Assembly (NCBI GenBank): GCA_041492185.1
Contig: JBGPWL010000014.1
Location: 5,413-69,412 of the forward strand
Direction: 5' to 3'
Length of the DNA: 64,000 nt
Source: JAOAPY01 sp041492185
Lineage (GTDB): Bacteria; Acidobacteriota; Blastocatellia; Pyrinomonadales; Pyrinomonadaceae
Positions within the stretch are counted from its first letter, which is position 1, and each line of letters begins with the position of its first letter. The notes under the pieces were generated by a model. That model saw only the letters and a program-made list of their open reading frames with translations, made no database searches and was not told the origin of the DNA. Positions 24,793 through 33,849 of the stretch are shown in pieces. The position numbers and the translations under genes were made by a program.

Positions 24793-25215
24793 ATGGCCAA
24801 GGGCTTGAGCGAAAGCGAGACGTGGGCCGTCATCAAGGACGGCAAGATTGGACGTTTGGGTTGTATCGTGGAAGACGAGCCCTACGTCGTGCCCATCAAT
24901 TACTACTTCGACGACAACTCGATCTATAGTCATTCAATGCCCGGACGGAAGATTACGGCTTTACGCATCCATCATCGAGCCTGCCTGCAAGTTGATCGGA
25001 TCGAAGACGAACTTCACTGGCAAAGCGCTATTGCGTTCGGAAATTTTGAAGAGATTGAAAATAAACTTGAACGCACGCTGGTCTTGCGCAAGCTACTCAG
25101 GCGATTTCCCCTGCTGACGGCCGTGGAATCGAGCATCGTGCGCGACGCGACGCCTCCTGATATTGTGGTCTTTCGCATTCGCGTCGATCGCGTTACCGGC
25201 GTTGTCGAAGAATAG
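24793..25215 (+). CDS. Pyridoxamine 5'-phosphate oxidase-like flavin-binding protein
   Basis: 140 residues; ATG 24793 follows AGGAGG by 5 bases. The fold is the FMN-binding split barrel of the NimA/PNPOx type: KDGKIGRLGCIVEDEPYVVPINYYFDD near the N-terminus, GRKITALRIHHRACLQVD in the middle, and a WQSAIAFGNFEEI strand. Members reduce nitro compounds or bind flavin/F420 in stress responses. It lies downstream of the NtrB-like gene after 188 bases and directly before the P1B ATPase gene (23 bases), so those two may be co-transcribed. Substrate unknown. Confidence 0.82.
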   Translation: MAKGLSESETWAVIKDGKIGRLGCIVEDEPYVVPINYYFDDNSIYSHSMPGRKITALRIHHRACLQVDRIEDELHWQSAIAFGNFEEIENKLERTLVLRKLLRRFPLLTAVESSIVRDATPPDIVVFRIRVDRVTGVVEE

Positions 25216-25238
25216 CGCTGCCGCACGCAATTGCAAAG

Positions 25239-27128
25239 ATGGCCACTCGCTCGATTCCTAAGCGTACATCCAGCCGGCTCGGGCAAGTCTTCGCCTCACT
25301 CGAAGCTGTTGTTGCGCTGGTCGCATCGCTGTCTATCCTGCTTCATCTCACGCTTCGGTATCTCACCGCGACCCCGCCCCGTGTGGCGAGCATTCCGCTT
25401 ATCGTTACGCTGGTCATCGGCGGCCTGCCGCTTCTCGTTGACCTGATTCGCAAGCTCTGGCGGCGCGAGTTGGGGACTGACGTTCTCGCGGGCGTCGCGA
25501 TTGTCACGTCCATCATTCTGGGCGAGTACCTGGTGGGCGCGATCATCGTACTGATGTTTTCCGGGGGCATCGCCCTTGAGCAGTACGCGACCCATCGAGC
25601 ATCTTCCGTGCTCGATGCCCTCGCCAAGCGCATGCCGCGCGTCGCGCACACAAAATTTGAATCCGGCATCGTCGATATCTCGCTTGATCAGGTTACGGTC
25701 GGAGAACTTCTCATCGTGCTTCCTCACGAGTACTGTCCCGTTGATGGGGTCGTTGTCGAGGGGCACGGAACGATGGATGAATCGTATCTGACGGGCGAGC
25801 CCTTCGAAATGTCGAAAGCTCCGGGCTCGCAAGTTCTTTCCGGCGCAGTTAACGGCGAGAACGTGCTCGCGATGCGCGCGACAAAACTTCCTGTCGATTC
25901 ACGCTATGCGCGCATCATGCAGGTGATGCAGGAGGCAGAGCAAAACCGGCCTCAGTTGCGCCGGCTCGGCGATCGCCTTGGCGCATGGTACACACCGGTC
26001 GCGCTGGGCATGGCGGTGCTTGGCTGGGCTTTGAGCGGGTACTCCGATCGGTTCCTGGCAGTGATCGTGATTGCTACGCCCTGCCCTTTGTTAATCGCGA
26101 TTCCCGTCGCGGTGATCGGAGCCATATCGCTCGCAGCCAGACGCGGCATCATCATCAAGAACCCGGCGATGCTCGAGCAAATCGATAAGTGCCGCACGCT
26201 CGTCTTTGATAAAACGGGAACGCTGACCTACGGGAGGCCGATATTAACAGAAGTGCTCTGCGCACCCGGTTTTTCACGGGATGAAGTGCTCACGCTTGCT
26301 GCCAGCGTGGAACAATATTCAAAGCATCCGCTGGCTCAGGCAATTTCGAAGGCGGCGGAGCAGAACGATTCTCAGCTTCGACCGGTTAACGAGATCAGCG
26401 AACGCCCGGGCGAAGGCATGCACGGAATCGTTGACGAAAGACGGATCGAAATCACTGGACGCAGCGCGCTAATAGGTGAAGGCCGTGAAATGCCAACCGG
26501 TCTGCCGCCGCCTGCCACGGGCCTCGAATGCCTGATTTTTATCGATGAAGTTTATGCCGCGGCGCTGCATTTTCGTGATGAGCCGCGACACGACAGCAGT
26601 TCATTTGTCAGCCATCTCTCTCCGCGTCATGGCGTTGATAAGGTCATGCTGCTCTCCGGCGATCGCGAGTCTGAAGTTCGTTATCTCGCGGGCAAGGTCG
26701 GCATCACCGAAGTCCACTCAGGAAAGAGCCCGGAAGACAAGGTCGCGATTGTGACTGAGGAAACGAAGAACGGCCGGACCTTGTTCGTTGGTGACGGCAT
26801 CAACGACGCGCCGGCGATGCAGGCCGCAACCGTCGGCGTGGCCTTTGGTCAGAACAGCGACATCACATCAGAGGCCGCCGATGCCGTCATCATGGACGCA
26901 TCGCTGAAACGAGTCGATGAGTTAATTCACATCGGTCGGAGGATGAGAGTGATCGCTCTGCAAAGCGCGGTCGGCGGAATGGGCCTGAGCTTGATAGGAA
27001 TGTTTCTGGCCGCCTTTGGCTATCTCCCACCCGTGGCGGGCGCGGTTACGCAGGAGGTCATCGATGTAGTCGCTGTTTTGAATGCCCTTCGCGTCACTTT
27101 GCCGGTCAAAGAGTTGGCAGACTTTTAG
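25239..27128 (+). CDS. P1B-type heavy-metal ATPase, TPC variant, no N-terminal metal domain
   Basis: 629 residues. Core P-type motifs are present: TGEP (actuator loop, YLTGEPFEM), the phosphorylation site DKTGTLT, HP in SKHPLAQAI, and GDGINDAP. The metal-selecting intramembrane motif is TPC (VIATPCPLLIAIP), a less common variant than CPC, CPH or SPC, and I would not assign an ion. There is no HMA or His-rich N-terminal extension, so the pump depends on intramembrane ligands. Start ATG 25239 begins at a basic N-terminus before the first helix. It may be co-transcribed with the flavin-binding gene. Compare the two non-P1B P-type ATPases further along. Confidence 0.88.
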   Translation: MATRSIPKRTSSRLGQVFASLEAVVALVASLSILLHLTLRYLTATPPRVASIPLIVTLVIGGLPLLVDLIRKLWRRELGTDVLAGVAIVTSIILGEYLVGAIIVLMFSGGIALEQYATHRASSVLDALAKRMPRVAHTKFESGIVDISLDQVTVGELLIVLPHEYCPVDGVVVEGHGTMDESYLTGEPFEMSKAPGSQVLSGAVNGENVLAMRATKLPVDSRYARIMQVMQEAEQNRPQLRRLGDRLGAWYTPVALGMAVLGWALSGYSDRFLAVIVIATPCPLLIAIPVAVIGAISLAARRGIIIKNPAMLEQIDKCRTLVFDKTGTLTYGRPILTEVLCAPGFSRDEVLTLAASVEQYSKHPLAQAISKAAEQNDSQLRPVNEISERPGEGMHGIVDERRIEITGRSALIGEGREMPTGLPPPATGLECLIFIDEVYAAALHFRDEPRHDSSSFVSHLSPRHGVDKVMLLSGDRESEVRYLAGKVGITEVHSGKSPEDKVAIVTEETKNGRTLFVGDGINDAPAMQAATVGVAFGQNSDITSEAADAVIMDASLKRVDELIHIGRRMRVIALQSAVGGMGLSLIGMFLAAFGYLPPVAGAVTQEVIDVVAVLNALRVTLPVKELADF

Positions 27129-27155
27129 GCGTAACCGCTTGAGACTCGCGAAAAT

Positions 27156-29897
27156 CTACCCACGCACACCCAGCAATGGCCGCGGTTCGACAGCCGACAG
27201 GCGCACGCGCGCGTCGAGGATGACGGCGCCATGTTGATGAACTACGAACGGGTTGCAGTCGAGTTCGGCGATCTGTGGAATGTCTTCCACTAACGCGCTG
27301 ACACGCAGCAGTCCTTCCTCGAGCGCCGCGACATCGCACACCGGAGCGCCGCGGAAACCATTCAGTAGCGGAAATGTTTTCAAACTGCGCACCATCTCTG
27401 AAGCGTCTTCATTCGAGAGCGGTGTCAGGCGCACCGAAACATCGCGCAGCAACTCGACCTGGACGCCGCCCGCGCCGCAAGCCACAACCGGACCGAACTG
27501 CGGATCGTGCGCGACCCCGACCAGCATTTCTACTCCGCTCTCTGCCATGCGCTGAATCAGGAACCCCGTGGGCGAATGCCCGCTTGTCGCGACGGCGTTC
27601 GCCATCTCGTTCGCTGCCGCTTTAACTTCCTGCGCTCCGCGCAGGTTAAGGCGCACGCCGCCGGCTTCCGTTTTATGAATCACACCGGGCGCGATTACTT
27701 TCAAAGCGACTTCGCAGTTCATTTGCTCTGCCATCGCGCCGGCTTCATCTGGAGTCTTCGCGATTCGTTGTTCGATCAGTGGCAGACCGTAGCAGGAAAA
27801 CAGTGCGCTAATCTCTTCGATTGTTAGCCAACCGTCGCCGCGCGACAGCGCGGTAGCCACAATTGCAGCCGCTTCGTCGCGCCGTAAATCTTCGAAACGA
27901 CGCGGAGAAGTTTCCGGACGTTCACGCCATTGGCGATAACGAGCGGCCCGCGCCAGAGCGATCGCGGCCGTTTCCGGGAATTTATAGCAGGGAATTTTCG
28001 CTGACCGCAGTTCGTCGGGCGGCGCGTCTGCGGACAGAAATACAGTCAGCACAGGCTTACTCTTCTCGATGTGCTGGACCCCTGCAACAATGTCTCTGGC
28101 AACGTCTTCGGCGCGCGTTACCAGCGGCGGCGTGAAGATTACGATTAACGCGTCGACGTTTTTATCGGCGCCGACAATCTCGATCGCTCGCCGATAATGC
28201 TCGGCCGGCGCCGACGCGATCGTGTCAATCGGATTACCGACGCTGGCTCCGGGAAGCAGAAACTCGCGCAGCCGCTTTTGGCTTTCGTCGCTGAGCACTG
28301 AAACCTCCAGACCGCGCGCTTCGCACGCATCGGCGCAAAGAATTCCGGGACCGCCCGCATTCGTGATGATTCCCACGCGGTTGCCTGGCGGCAGCGGCTG
28401 ATTCACCAGCAGCGAAGCAACGTCAAACAACTCTTCCAGCGTGTCTGTGCGAATGACTCCGGCTTGGCGAAACAGCGCATCGACCGTCACATCCGAAGCG
28501 GCAATCAGCGCGCCGGTGTGTGATGAAGTCGCGCGCGCGCCGGCCGCCGAGCGTCCGCTCTTCACCACTACGATTGGCTTCTTCCGTCCGACGCGGCGAG
28601 CAATCTGTGAAAACTTTTTCGGATTTCCAAACGATTCGAGATAGAGGAGGATCACGTCGGTGCCTTCGTCTGATTCCCAGTAGCGCAGCAGATCATTTCC
28701 GGAGATGTCGGCTTTGTTGCCAACTGAGATGAAGGTCGACAGGCCCAGGCCCAACGACTTCGCGTACTCAAGGATTGCGAGTCCCAGCGCGCCGCTCTGC
28801 GAAGAGAAGCCCACGCGTCCCGGCGTCGGCAGCGTTGGCGCGAACGTGGCGTCAAGATGAACTGCGGAATCCGTGTTGGCGATTCCCATGCAGTTCGGGC
28901 CAATCAAACGCATTCCGGCGGCGCGACACACGCGAACGAGTTCGGCCTGTCTCGCCTGGCCTTCGGCGCCAGTTTCCGCAAACCCCGCCGAAATAACTAC
29001 GAGCGCCTTGACGCCTTTGCGAGCGCACGCAGCCGCGGCTTCGGCCACTTGCGCAGCCGAGACCACGATGACGGCTAGATCGACCGGGCCGGGTATGGCT
29101 TCGACCGACGAGTACGCCGGCACTGACTGCACAACTTCAGTGGTCGGATTAACCGGATAGACCGGGCCCTGGAACCCATAGCTCAGAAGATTATGAAAAA
29201 TCTCGCCGCCGATCGTGCCGCGTTTTCGCGACGCGCCCACAACGGCGACCGCGCGAGGATAGAAAAAGCGCTTCAGCGCGTTTACTGCGGAGATGGTCTC
29301 GCGACGTTCGAACCGTTCAATTGCTTCCTTAGTAAACGAAGTCGGAAAAGTCACGTGAAGCTGGCCCGCCGCTGCGCTGACTTCGATTGGGAACCCCGAT
29401 TCGCGAAAGACGTGAAGCATCGCGTGGTTTGCGGCCACAACTTCGGCTTCAAACGTCTGAATGCCGTTCACCGCGGCGACTTCAGCAAGCTGGCCGAGCA
29501 GAATCGTGGCGAGCCCACGCCCGTGAAAGTCGTCTGCGATCGTGAACGCGACTTCGGCACGATGCTCATCGAGCCCCGCGTAGAAGGCATGACCGACTAC
29601 GCGCTCTGCTGCGCCACTCAACGCCAGCAAGCCGAAGGTGCGATCGAGATTCGTCTCGCGATGCGCTTCGGCGGCGAGCGCCGCGCCTTTCGTCAGTGAA
29701 CAAAAACGAAGCCAAAGCGATTCGTCCGACAATGATTTGAAAAGCTCAAGTAGCGCCTCATCGTCATCGGGACGCATGGCGCGCACCCTGACCGTTGAGC
29801 CGTCGCGCAGCACGACATCTCCGTCGCGATGCGATGGACCCAACGAACAAGAGTCTCCGTTCTGCTGTTGTGGTCGACTACTAATTTTTTCGGCCAT
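27156..29897 (-). CDS. Pat-like protein: GNAT acetyltransferase fused to ADP-forming acyl-CoA synthetase
   Basis: 913 residues. Residues ~20-190 are a GNAT domain (VRAMRPDDDEALLELFKSL and the CoA-binding FHGRGLATILLGQLAEVA). Then follow a CoA-binding Rossmann domain (AVAVVGASRKRGTIGGEIFHN), succinyl-CoA-ligase-like domains (GPNCMGIANTDS and IITNAGGPGILCADACE) and an ATP-grasp domain (GVIHKTEAGGVRLNL). Relatives such as Salmonella Pat acetylate lysines, for example on acetyl-CoA synthetase, but place GNAT at the C-terminus; here it is N-terminal, a known alternative order. The ATG (29897) sits next to a divergent ~390-base gap before feoA. It is convergent with the ATPase gene. Confidence 0.88.
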   Translation of the reverse strand: MAEKISSRPQQQNGDSCSLGPSHRDGDVVLRDGSTVRVRAMRPDDDEALLELFKSLSDESLWLRFCSLTKGAALAAEAHRETNLDRTFGLLALSGAAERVVGHAFYAGLDEHRAEVAFTIADDFHGRGLATILLGQLAEVAAVNGIQTFEAEVVAANHAMLHVFRESGFPIEVSAAAGQLHVTFPTSFTKEAIERFERRETISAVNALKRFFYPRAVAVVGASRKRGTIGGEIFHNLLSYGFQGPVYPVNPTTEVVQSVPAYSSVEAIPGPVDLAVIVVSAAQVAEAAAACARKGVKALVVISAGFAETGAEGQARQAELVRVCRAAGMRLIGPNCMGIANTDSAVHLDATFAPTLPTPGRVGFSSQSGALGLAILEYAKSLGLGLSTFISVGNKADISGNDLLRYWESDEGTDVILLYLESFGNPKKFSQIARRVGRKKPIVVVKSGRSAAGARATSSHTGALIAASDVTVDALFRQAGVIRTDTLEELFDVASLLVNQPLPPGNRVGIITNAGGPGILCADACEARGLEVSVLSDESQKRLREFLLPGASVGNPIDTIASAPAEHYRRAIEIVGADKNVDALIVIFTPPLVTRAEDVARDIVAGVQHIEKSKPVLTVFLSADAPPDELRSAKIPCYKFPETAAIALARAARYRQWRERPETSPRRFEDLRRDEAAAIVATALSRGDGWLTIEEISALFSCYGLPLIEQRIAKTPDEAGAMAEQMNCEVALKVIAPGVIHKTEAGGVRLNLRGAQEVKAAANEMANAVATSGHSPTGFLIQRMAESGVEMLVGVAHDPQFGPVVACGAGGVQVELLRDVSVRLTPLSNEDASEMVRSLKTFPLLNGFRGAPVCDVAALEEGLLRVSALVEDIPQIAELDCNPFVVHQHGAVILDARVRLSAVEPRPLLGVRG

Positions 29898-30288
29898 CGA
29901 AAAAGGTGCGCCAACTATAGATCATTTCATTAGTCGATGTTTGCCTGCATGCTCGCCCCTTCTCTTAAGGACGTTAAATCTATGACGAGCGCCAGAAAGC
30001 CAAGCCGCGCAACCGAACTCGATCCGAGCAACGCTAATGCCAACAGAAGCGCGTAACTTCTCGAAGGCTCGCATTCATTTGTGGGGGAATCTGCCGAGAG
30101 AATGCGGAGAATTTCGCAGGATGAGCGCTATTTTTCAAGCGGGCCGAACAGGAAAAGAGCATTTGTTGGTAAAAGTGGGTGCGGCCTGTGAATTGCTGTC
30201 TCTCTGGCGGGTGATATTGAAAGTGAATTTCAATTTGGCTGCTAAGTTTGAGAGAATCGCCTTAATTTCGCGAAAGAGGGACACTGAG
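29898..30288. other. 391-base divergent gap before feoA
   Basis: Apart from the 19-bp palindrome at 30216-30234 I see no gene. An open frame upstream of feoA (from 30037) has no recognisable content and lacks a ribosome site; feoA proper starts at 30289. The gap should hold promoters for the Pat-like gene and the feo operon. Confidence 0.6.
30216..30234. promoter_or_regulatory. 19-bp palindrome, candidate iron-responsive operator
   Basis: ATTGAAA and TTTCAAT (perfect 7-bp arms) surround GTGAA, giving a 19-bp inverted repeat that ends 54 bases before the feoA start. Its size and AT-rich arms are those of Fur- or DtxR-type operators, and TTGAAA within it could be a -35 box. Operator role is inferred from position in front of ferrous-iron uptake genes. 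Confidence 0.5.
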
Positions 30289-30528
30289 ATGACGCTTGAC
30301 ACGATTCCCCGAGACGTAACGGCGCGCGTCGCGTCAGTCGAAGCATCCGGCGCTCACGGGCTGCGCTTAATGGAGATGGGATTAGTGCCCGGCGCGCTGG
30401 TTCGGGTCGTGAAAGTCGCGCCCCTCGGCGATCCCATACAGGTGTGCGTCCGGAACAATCATCTTGCCTTGCGCCGCGCCGAAGCGAAGTCGATAACGGT
30501 TATCGTAAGCCCGGAGCAGGTTTCCTAA
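30289..30528 (+). CDS. feoA: FeoA-family protein
   Basis: 79 residues of SH3-like fold that assists FeoB. The family motif LRLMEMGLVPGALVRVVKVAPLGDP is visible; ATG 30289 is chosen from GAGGG 8 bases upstream and because the domain begins just after. The longer open frame upstream carries nothing recognisable. It ends 28 bases before feoB. Confidence 0.9.
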   Translation: MTLDTIPRDVTARVASVEASGAHGLRLMEMGLVPGALVRVVKVAPLGDPIQVCVRNNHLALRRAEAKSITVIVSPEQVS

Positions 30529-30556
30529 CTTGTCTTCCCTCCTTCCATGAGATCCA

Positions 30557-32548
30557 ATGAGCGCGATTCTCGAAACCCTGCCGACCAGCCAACATCCCGA
30601 GTTCTGCGGCGTGGATCTTTCACGACCGTTGACCATTGCGGTGGCCGGAAATCCAAACGCGGGCAAGACTAGTCTCTTCAATTCGCTCACCGGCCTCAGA
30701 CAAAAAGTCGCGAACTATCCCGGCGTCACCGTCGAGAGCAAGACGGGGCAGTGGACTCTGACGCCTGAGTTGCCGCCGGCGCGCTTGATCGATCTGCCGG
30801 GACTCTACAGCCTGGACGCCACTTCACTTGACGAAGAAATTGCCAGAGACATCTTGCTTGGACGCGCGGCGACGATCGCGAAGGCCGACGTGATAGTCGT
30901 GGTCGCTGATGCGACGAATCTGGTTCGTAATCTCTATCTCGCGACGCAATTGATCGAGACGGGGCAGCCCATCGTCGTGGCCCTGACCATGTTTGATCTG
31001 GCCGAACGCAGCAAGCTGAAGATTGATGTAAACAAATTGAGCGCGGCGCTGGGAGTTGCGGTCGTGCCGGTTGTAGCGAAGCAACGTCGCGGTTTGAAGG
31101 ATTTGGCAGAGGCAGTTCTCGTTACTGTTGACCATCGTCCCGTGCGTTCGGTAGGAGGGGTTGAATCGCTCGGTCCGTCTGATCCGACAGAGCGTCAGTC
31201 GAATTTGATCAAACGCTACGCGATGATTGAGCGAATTGTCTCGGACGCCGTCGAGGCGACAGACGAGGGAAGGCCAGGTGTCAGCGAGCGCATTGATCGT
31301 GTCGTAACGCACAGAGTATTCGGCCCTGTGATTCTGCTCCTGGTAATGCTGCTGGTGTTTCAGACGATCTTTTCATGGGCCAGCCTGCCGATGAACTTGA
31401 TCAGTCACGTTTTCAGCGCCCTGGCCGAAAGTCTGCGCACACATTTGCCCGCGGGTGTGTTTACCGATCTTCTCGCCGATGGAATCATCGCGGGCGTGGG
31501 CGGCGTGCTGGCGTTTCTGCCCCAGATTCTGCTGCTGTTTCTGTTTATCTCGATTCTGGAAGACAGCGGCTACATGGCGCGCGCTGCGTTTTTGATGGAT
31601 CGCGTGATGCGAGCCTTTGGGCTCCACGGCAAGGCTTTCGTTCCGTTGCTGAGCAGCTTTGCCTGTGCCGTGCCGGGAATTATGGCGACGCGCACGATCG
31701 AGAATCCAAAGGATCGCATCGCCACCATCATGATCGCGCCGTTCATGAGTTGCTCGGCACGACTGCCGGTTTACACTTTGATGATTGCGGCTTTCTTTTC
31801 GGGACAGAGAGTCCTCGGCGTGGTTTCGCTCGGCGCGGTAATCATTTTGGCGATGTACCTGCTGGGGATTACGGTCGCGATCATCGTCGCCTGGATTCTA
31901 AAGCACACTATACTGAATGCGCCGCCGCCGCCGTTTGTGATGGAGCTGCCGCCGTATCGCGTTCCCGATGTTGGCAACGTGGCGCATGCATTGCTAGCGC
32001 GCAGCTCTGTTTTCATCAAGCGCGCCGGCACCGTGATTCTGGCGATCTCGATTCTGCTGTGGGCGCTGGTAGCGTTTCCACGGACAAAGCCTGCGAATCC
32101 GGCCGCTGACACCGCGAGCGCGCAAGTGCAAAACAGTTTCGCCGGCCGGGCCGGTCGATTGATCGAACCGGCGATTGCGCCGTTGGGATTCGATTGGAAG
32201 ATCGGCATCGGCTTGATTTCATCTTTCGCCGCGCGCGAAACGATCATTTCGACGCTGAGTATTGTTTACAACGTCGGCGAGACTTCCGGTAACAAGTCTT
32301 CATCGTTAGTTGACGCGATGCGAAATGCAAAGCGCGCCGACGGTTCGCCGGTATGGACGCCGCTCGTGGGTGTTTCGCTGATGATTTTCTTCCTGCTGGC
32401 GTGTCAGTGCATGTCCACAGTCGCGATTGTCCGGCGCGAAACGAATTCGTGGCGCTGGCCGGTCTTCATGGTTGGCTACATGCTCGTGCTCGCGTATGTC
32501 GCATCGCTCGTCACGTATCAGGGTGGGCGACTGTTGGGATTTACTTAA
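30557..32548 (+). CDS. feoB: Ferrous iron transporter FeoB
   Basis: 663 residues: N-terminal G domain, helical insert and multi-helix membrane domain. G1 is GNPNAGKTSLFN (residues ~32-43), G2 lies in NYPGVTVE, G3 is DLPGLYSL. The G4 region usually reads N-x-x-D; here it is VALTMFDLAE, with Thr in place of Asn. The membrane part has the two Gate motifs, including EDSGYMARAAFLMDRVMRAFG and SCSARLPVYTLMI, with the conserved Cys of FeoB gates. Imports Fe(II), needed in quantity by a cell with so many haem proteins. Operon with feoA and the small protein following 3 bases after the stop. Confidence 0.93.
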   Translation: MSAILETLPTSQHPEFCGVDLSRPLTIAVAGNPNAGKTSLFNSLTGLRQKVANYPGVTVESKTGQWTLTPELPPARLIDLPGLYSLDATSLDEEIARDILLGRAATIAKADVIVVVADATNLVRNLYLATQLIETGQPIVVALTMFDLAERSKLKIDVNKLSAALGVAVVPVVAKQRRGLKDLAEAVLVTVDHRPVRSVGGVESLGPSDPTERQSNLIKRYAMIERIVSDAVEATDEGRPGVSERIDRVVTHRVFGPVILLLVMLLVFQTIFSWASLPMNLISHVFSALAESLRTHLPAGVFTDLLADGIIAGVGGVLAFLPQILLLFLFISILEDSGYMARAAFLMDRVMRAFGLHGKAFVPLLSSFACAVPGIMATRTIENPKDRIATIMIAPFMSCSARLPVYTLMIAAFFSGQRVLGVVSLGAVIILAMYLLGITVAIIVAWILKHTILNAPPPPFVMELPPYRVPDVGNVAHALLARSSVFIKRAGTVILAISILLWALVAFPRTKPANPAADTASAQVQNSFAGRAGRLIEPAIAPLGFDWKIGIGLISSFAARETIISTLSIVYNVGETSGNKSSSLVDAMRNAKRADGSPVWTPLVGVSLMIFFLLACQCMSTVAIVRRETNSWRWPVFMVGYMLVLAYVASLVTYQGGRLLGFT

Positions 32549-32551
32549 AGA

Positions 32552-32749
32552 ATGAAAATGTTTGACTGGCAAATAATCGCGGCTGCACTCGTGCTGATCT
32601 CAGCCTGCGTCTACATCGGGTGGCGCGGCTGGCTGCGCCTTAGTTCCCTTTCGATCCGAAACCGCATGAACGCTCCTTCATGTAGTGACGCATGCGGTGG
32701 TTGTAGCGATGGGAGCGACGTGAAGAAGGCGTCCAGGCGCGGGAGTTAG
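32552..32749 (+). CDS. FeoB-associated Cys-rich membrane protein
   Basis: 65 residues: one N-terminal helix (WQIIAAALVLISACVYIGW) and a Cys-rich tail (CSDACGGCSDG). Such small proteins follow feoB in many bacteria and are thought to help FeoB. It starts 3 bases after the feoB stop (ATG 32552 or 32558). Confidence 0.8.
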   Translation: MKMFDWQIIAAALVLISACVYIGWRGWLRLSSLSIRNRMNAPSCSDACGGCSDGSDVKKASRRGS

Positions 32750-32886
32750 TTCTGTCACTTGGTACGCTCCCTCAAATTCCTAAACCGTCGACCTTCCGTG
32801 CGCGTCTAACCTCACGAGGCGTCCTTAATTCAATAATTTCAAAGCGGCGCCCGCTTAATAATTAAACCCCAGGAGGAATAATCAAC

Positions 32887-33384
32887 ATGTTGTTACGAAC
32901 TAGACTTGCGGTGGCTGGCTTGGCGCTCGCCTTCGCCTCCGCCGGCGCCGTAGTATTTGCCCAGCAACCGCAGAAGACTGATCCAGCGACTGGCGTTCAG
33001 CAGCCTCGCCGTCCAGGCATGGCGCGCAGAGCGATGCGCCGCCGCGCCAGGCTCGGCGCGTTTCGTGTTTTGCGGCAGCTCAACCTCACTGATGAGCAGA
33101 AGCAGCAAGCGCGTTCGATCAGGCAGAAAAACAGGCAGAGCACAGAGGCGCAGCGAAAAGAACTCCGGCAACTGACCCAGCAATGGCGGCAAGGCACTTT
33201 GACGCCTGAAGGTCTCGGGAGAGCGAAGGAGTTACGTTCGCAACTTGCGGAAACCAGAAAAGTCATGCGCACTCAGTTGGACGGCATATTAACGGCGGAG
33301 CAGAAGGCGAAACTCGAGGAAATGCTCAAGGCGCGCAGGGCCAATCACGGCTTGTCCGGACGTCGAAATCAAACTCCGAATTAA
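32887..33384 (+). CDS. Spy/CpxP-like periplasmic protein
   Basis: 165 residues with a signal peptide (RLAVAGLALAFASAGAVVFA) and AGGAGG ribosome site. The mature part is helical and very basic, with an LTDEQKQQARSIRQKNRQ segment and LTAEQKAKLEEML near the C-terminus; these are the LTxxQ motifs of the Spy/CpxP and zinc-resistance-associated family, which bind unfolded proteins or metals in the periplasm. It follows the feo operon but has its own start region and terminator. Function inferred from family only. Confidence 0.75.
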   Translation: MLLRTRLAVAGLALAFASAGAVVFAQQPQKTDPATGVQQPRRPGMARRAMRRRARLGAFRVLRQLNLTDEQKQQARSIRQKNRQSTEAQRKELRQLTQQWRQGTLTPEGLGRAKELRSQLAETRKVMRTQLDGILTAEQKAKLEEMLKARRANHGLSGRRNQTPN

Positions 33385-33426
33385 ATCTAACCAGGATCCC
33401 TAACCCCGCGCGACCTGAATTGAAAA

Positions 33427-33464
33427 GCGCCGCCAGAGAGCAATCTCGGCGGCGCAATTGTTTT
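33427..33464 (+). terminator. Intrinsic terminator after the Spy-like gene
   Basis: GCGCCGCC (33427-33434) pairs with GGCGGCGC (33448-33455); inside, GAGA pairs with TCTC around a GCAA tetraloop. AATTGTTTT follows. It is ~40 bases after the stop at 33384. Confidence 0.8.
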
Positions 33465-33521
33465 GCAAATACTTCCGCTTGACTCATCGCGCCCCGGCTT
33501 ATAGCGTAGCGGTAATTAGTC

Positions 33522-33830
33522 ATGCCTAAAAAGAATCGACAAATGCCGCCCGTTCATCCTGGAGAGATTCTCAGGGAAGACCTCATGAAGCCTCTGGGAC
33601 TTACCGTGAATGGTCTGGCGCGTGAGTTGAAAGTTCCGGTAAACAGGGTGAGTGAAATCATTAACGGCCGGCGCGCTGTGAATGCTGATGCGGCGTTGCG
33701 TCTGTCGCGATACTTTGGCAGCACTCCAGAGTTTTGGATTAACCTTCAGGCCGCCTACGATCTCACCATTACCATTGATTCCTCTGCCGATCGAATCGAG
33801 CGTGAAGTTCGTCCGCGCAAAGCGGCATGA
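33522..33830 (+). CDS. higA: HigA-family antitoxin / XRE regulator, orphan
   Basis: 102 residues matching HigA: HPGEILREDLMKPLGLTVNGLARELKVP begins the helix-turn-helix, followed by VSEIINGRRAVNADAALRLSRYFG and the FWINLQAAYDL segment. HigA normally follows a HigB RNase gene; the 137 bases upstream hold only the terminator of the preceding gene, so no partner is present and the antitoxin is orphan or a stand-alone regulator. Confidence 0.88.
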   Translation: MPKKNRQMPPVHPGEILREDLMKPLGLTVNGLARELKVPVNRVSEIINGRRAVNADAALRLSRYFGSTPEFWINLQAAYDLTITIDSSADRIEREVRPRKAA

Positions 33831-33849
33831 GGCGTAAGCGGGCTACTCA

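Noticed and set aside
30037..30288. N-terminal extension of feoA from 30037
   Set aside because: Adds 84 residues without features and ignores the GAGGG site before ATG 30289; FeoA is normally ~75-80 residues.
31375..32109. Long 244-codon frame inside feoB
   Set aside because: Overlapping frame of a clear FeoB gene, with no ribosome site or homology pattern.
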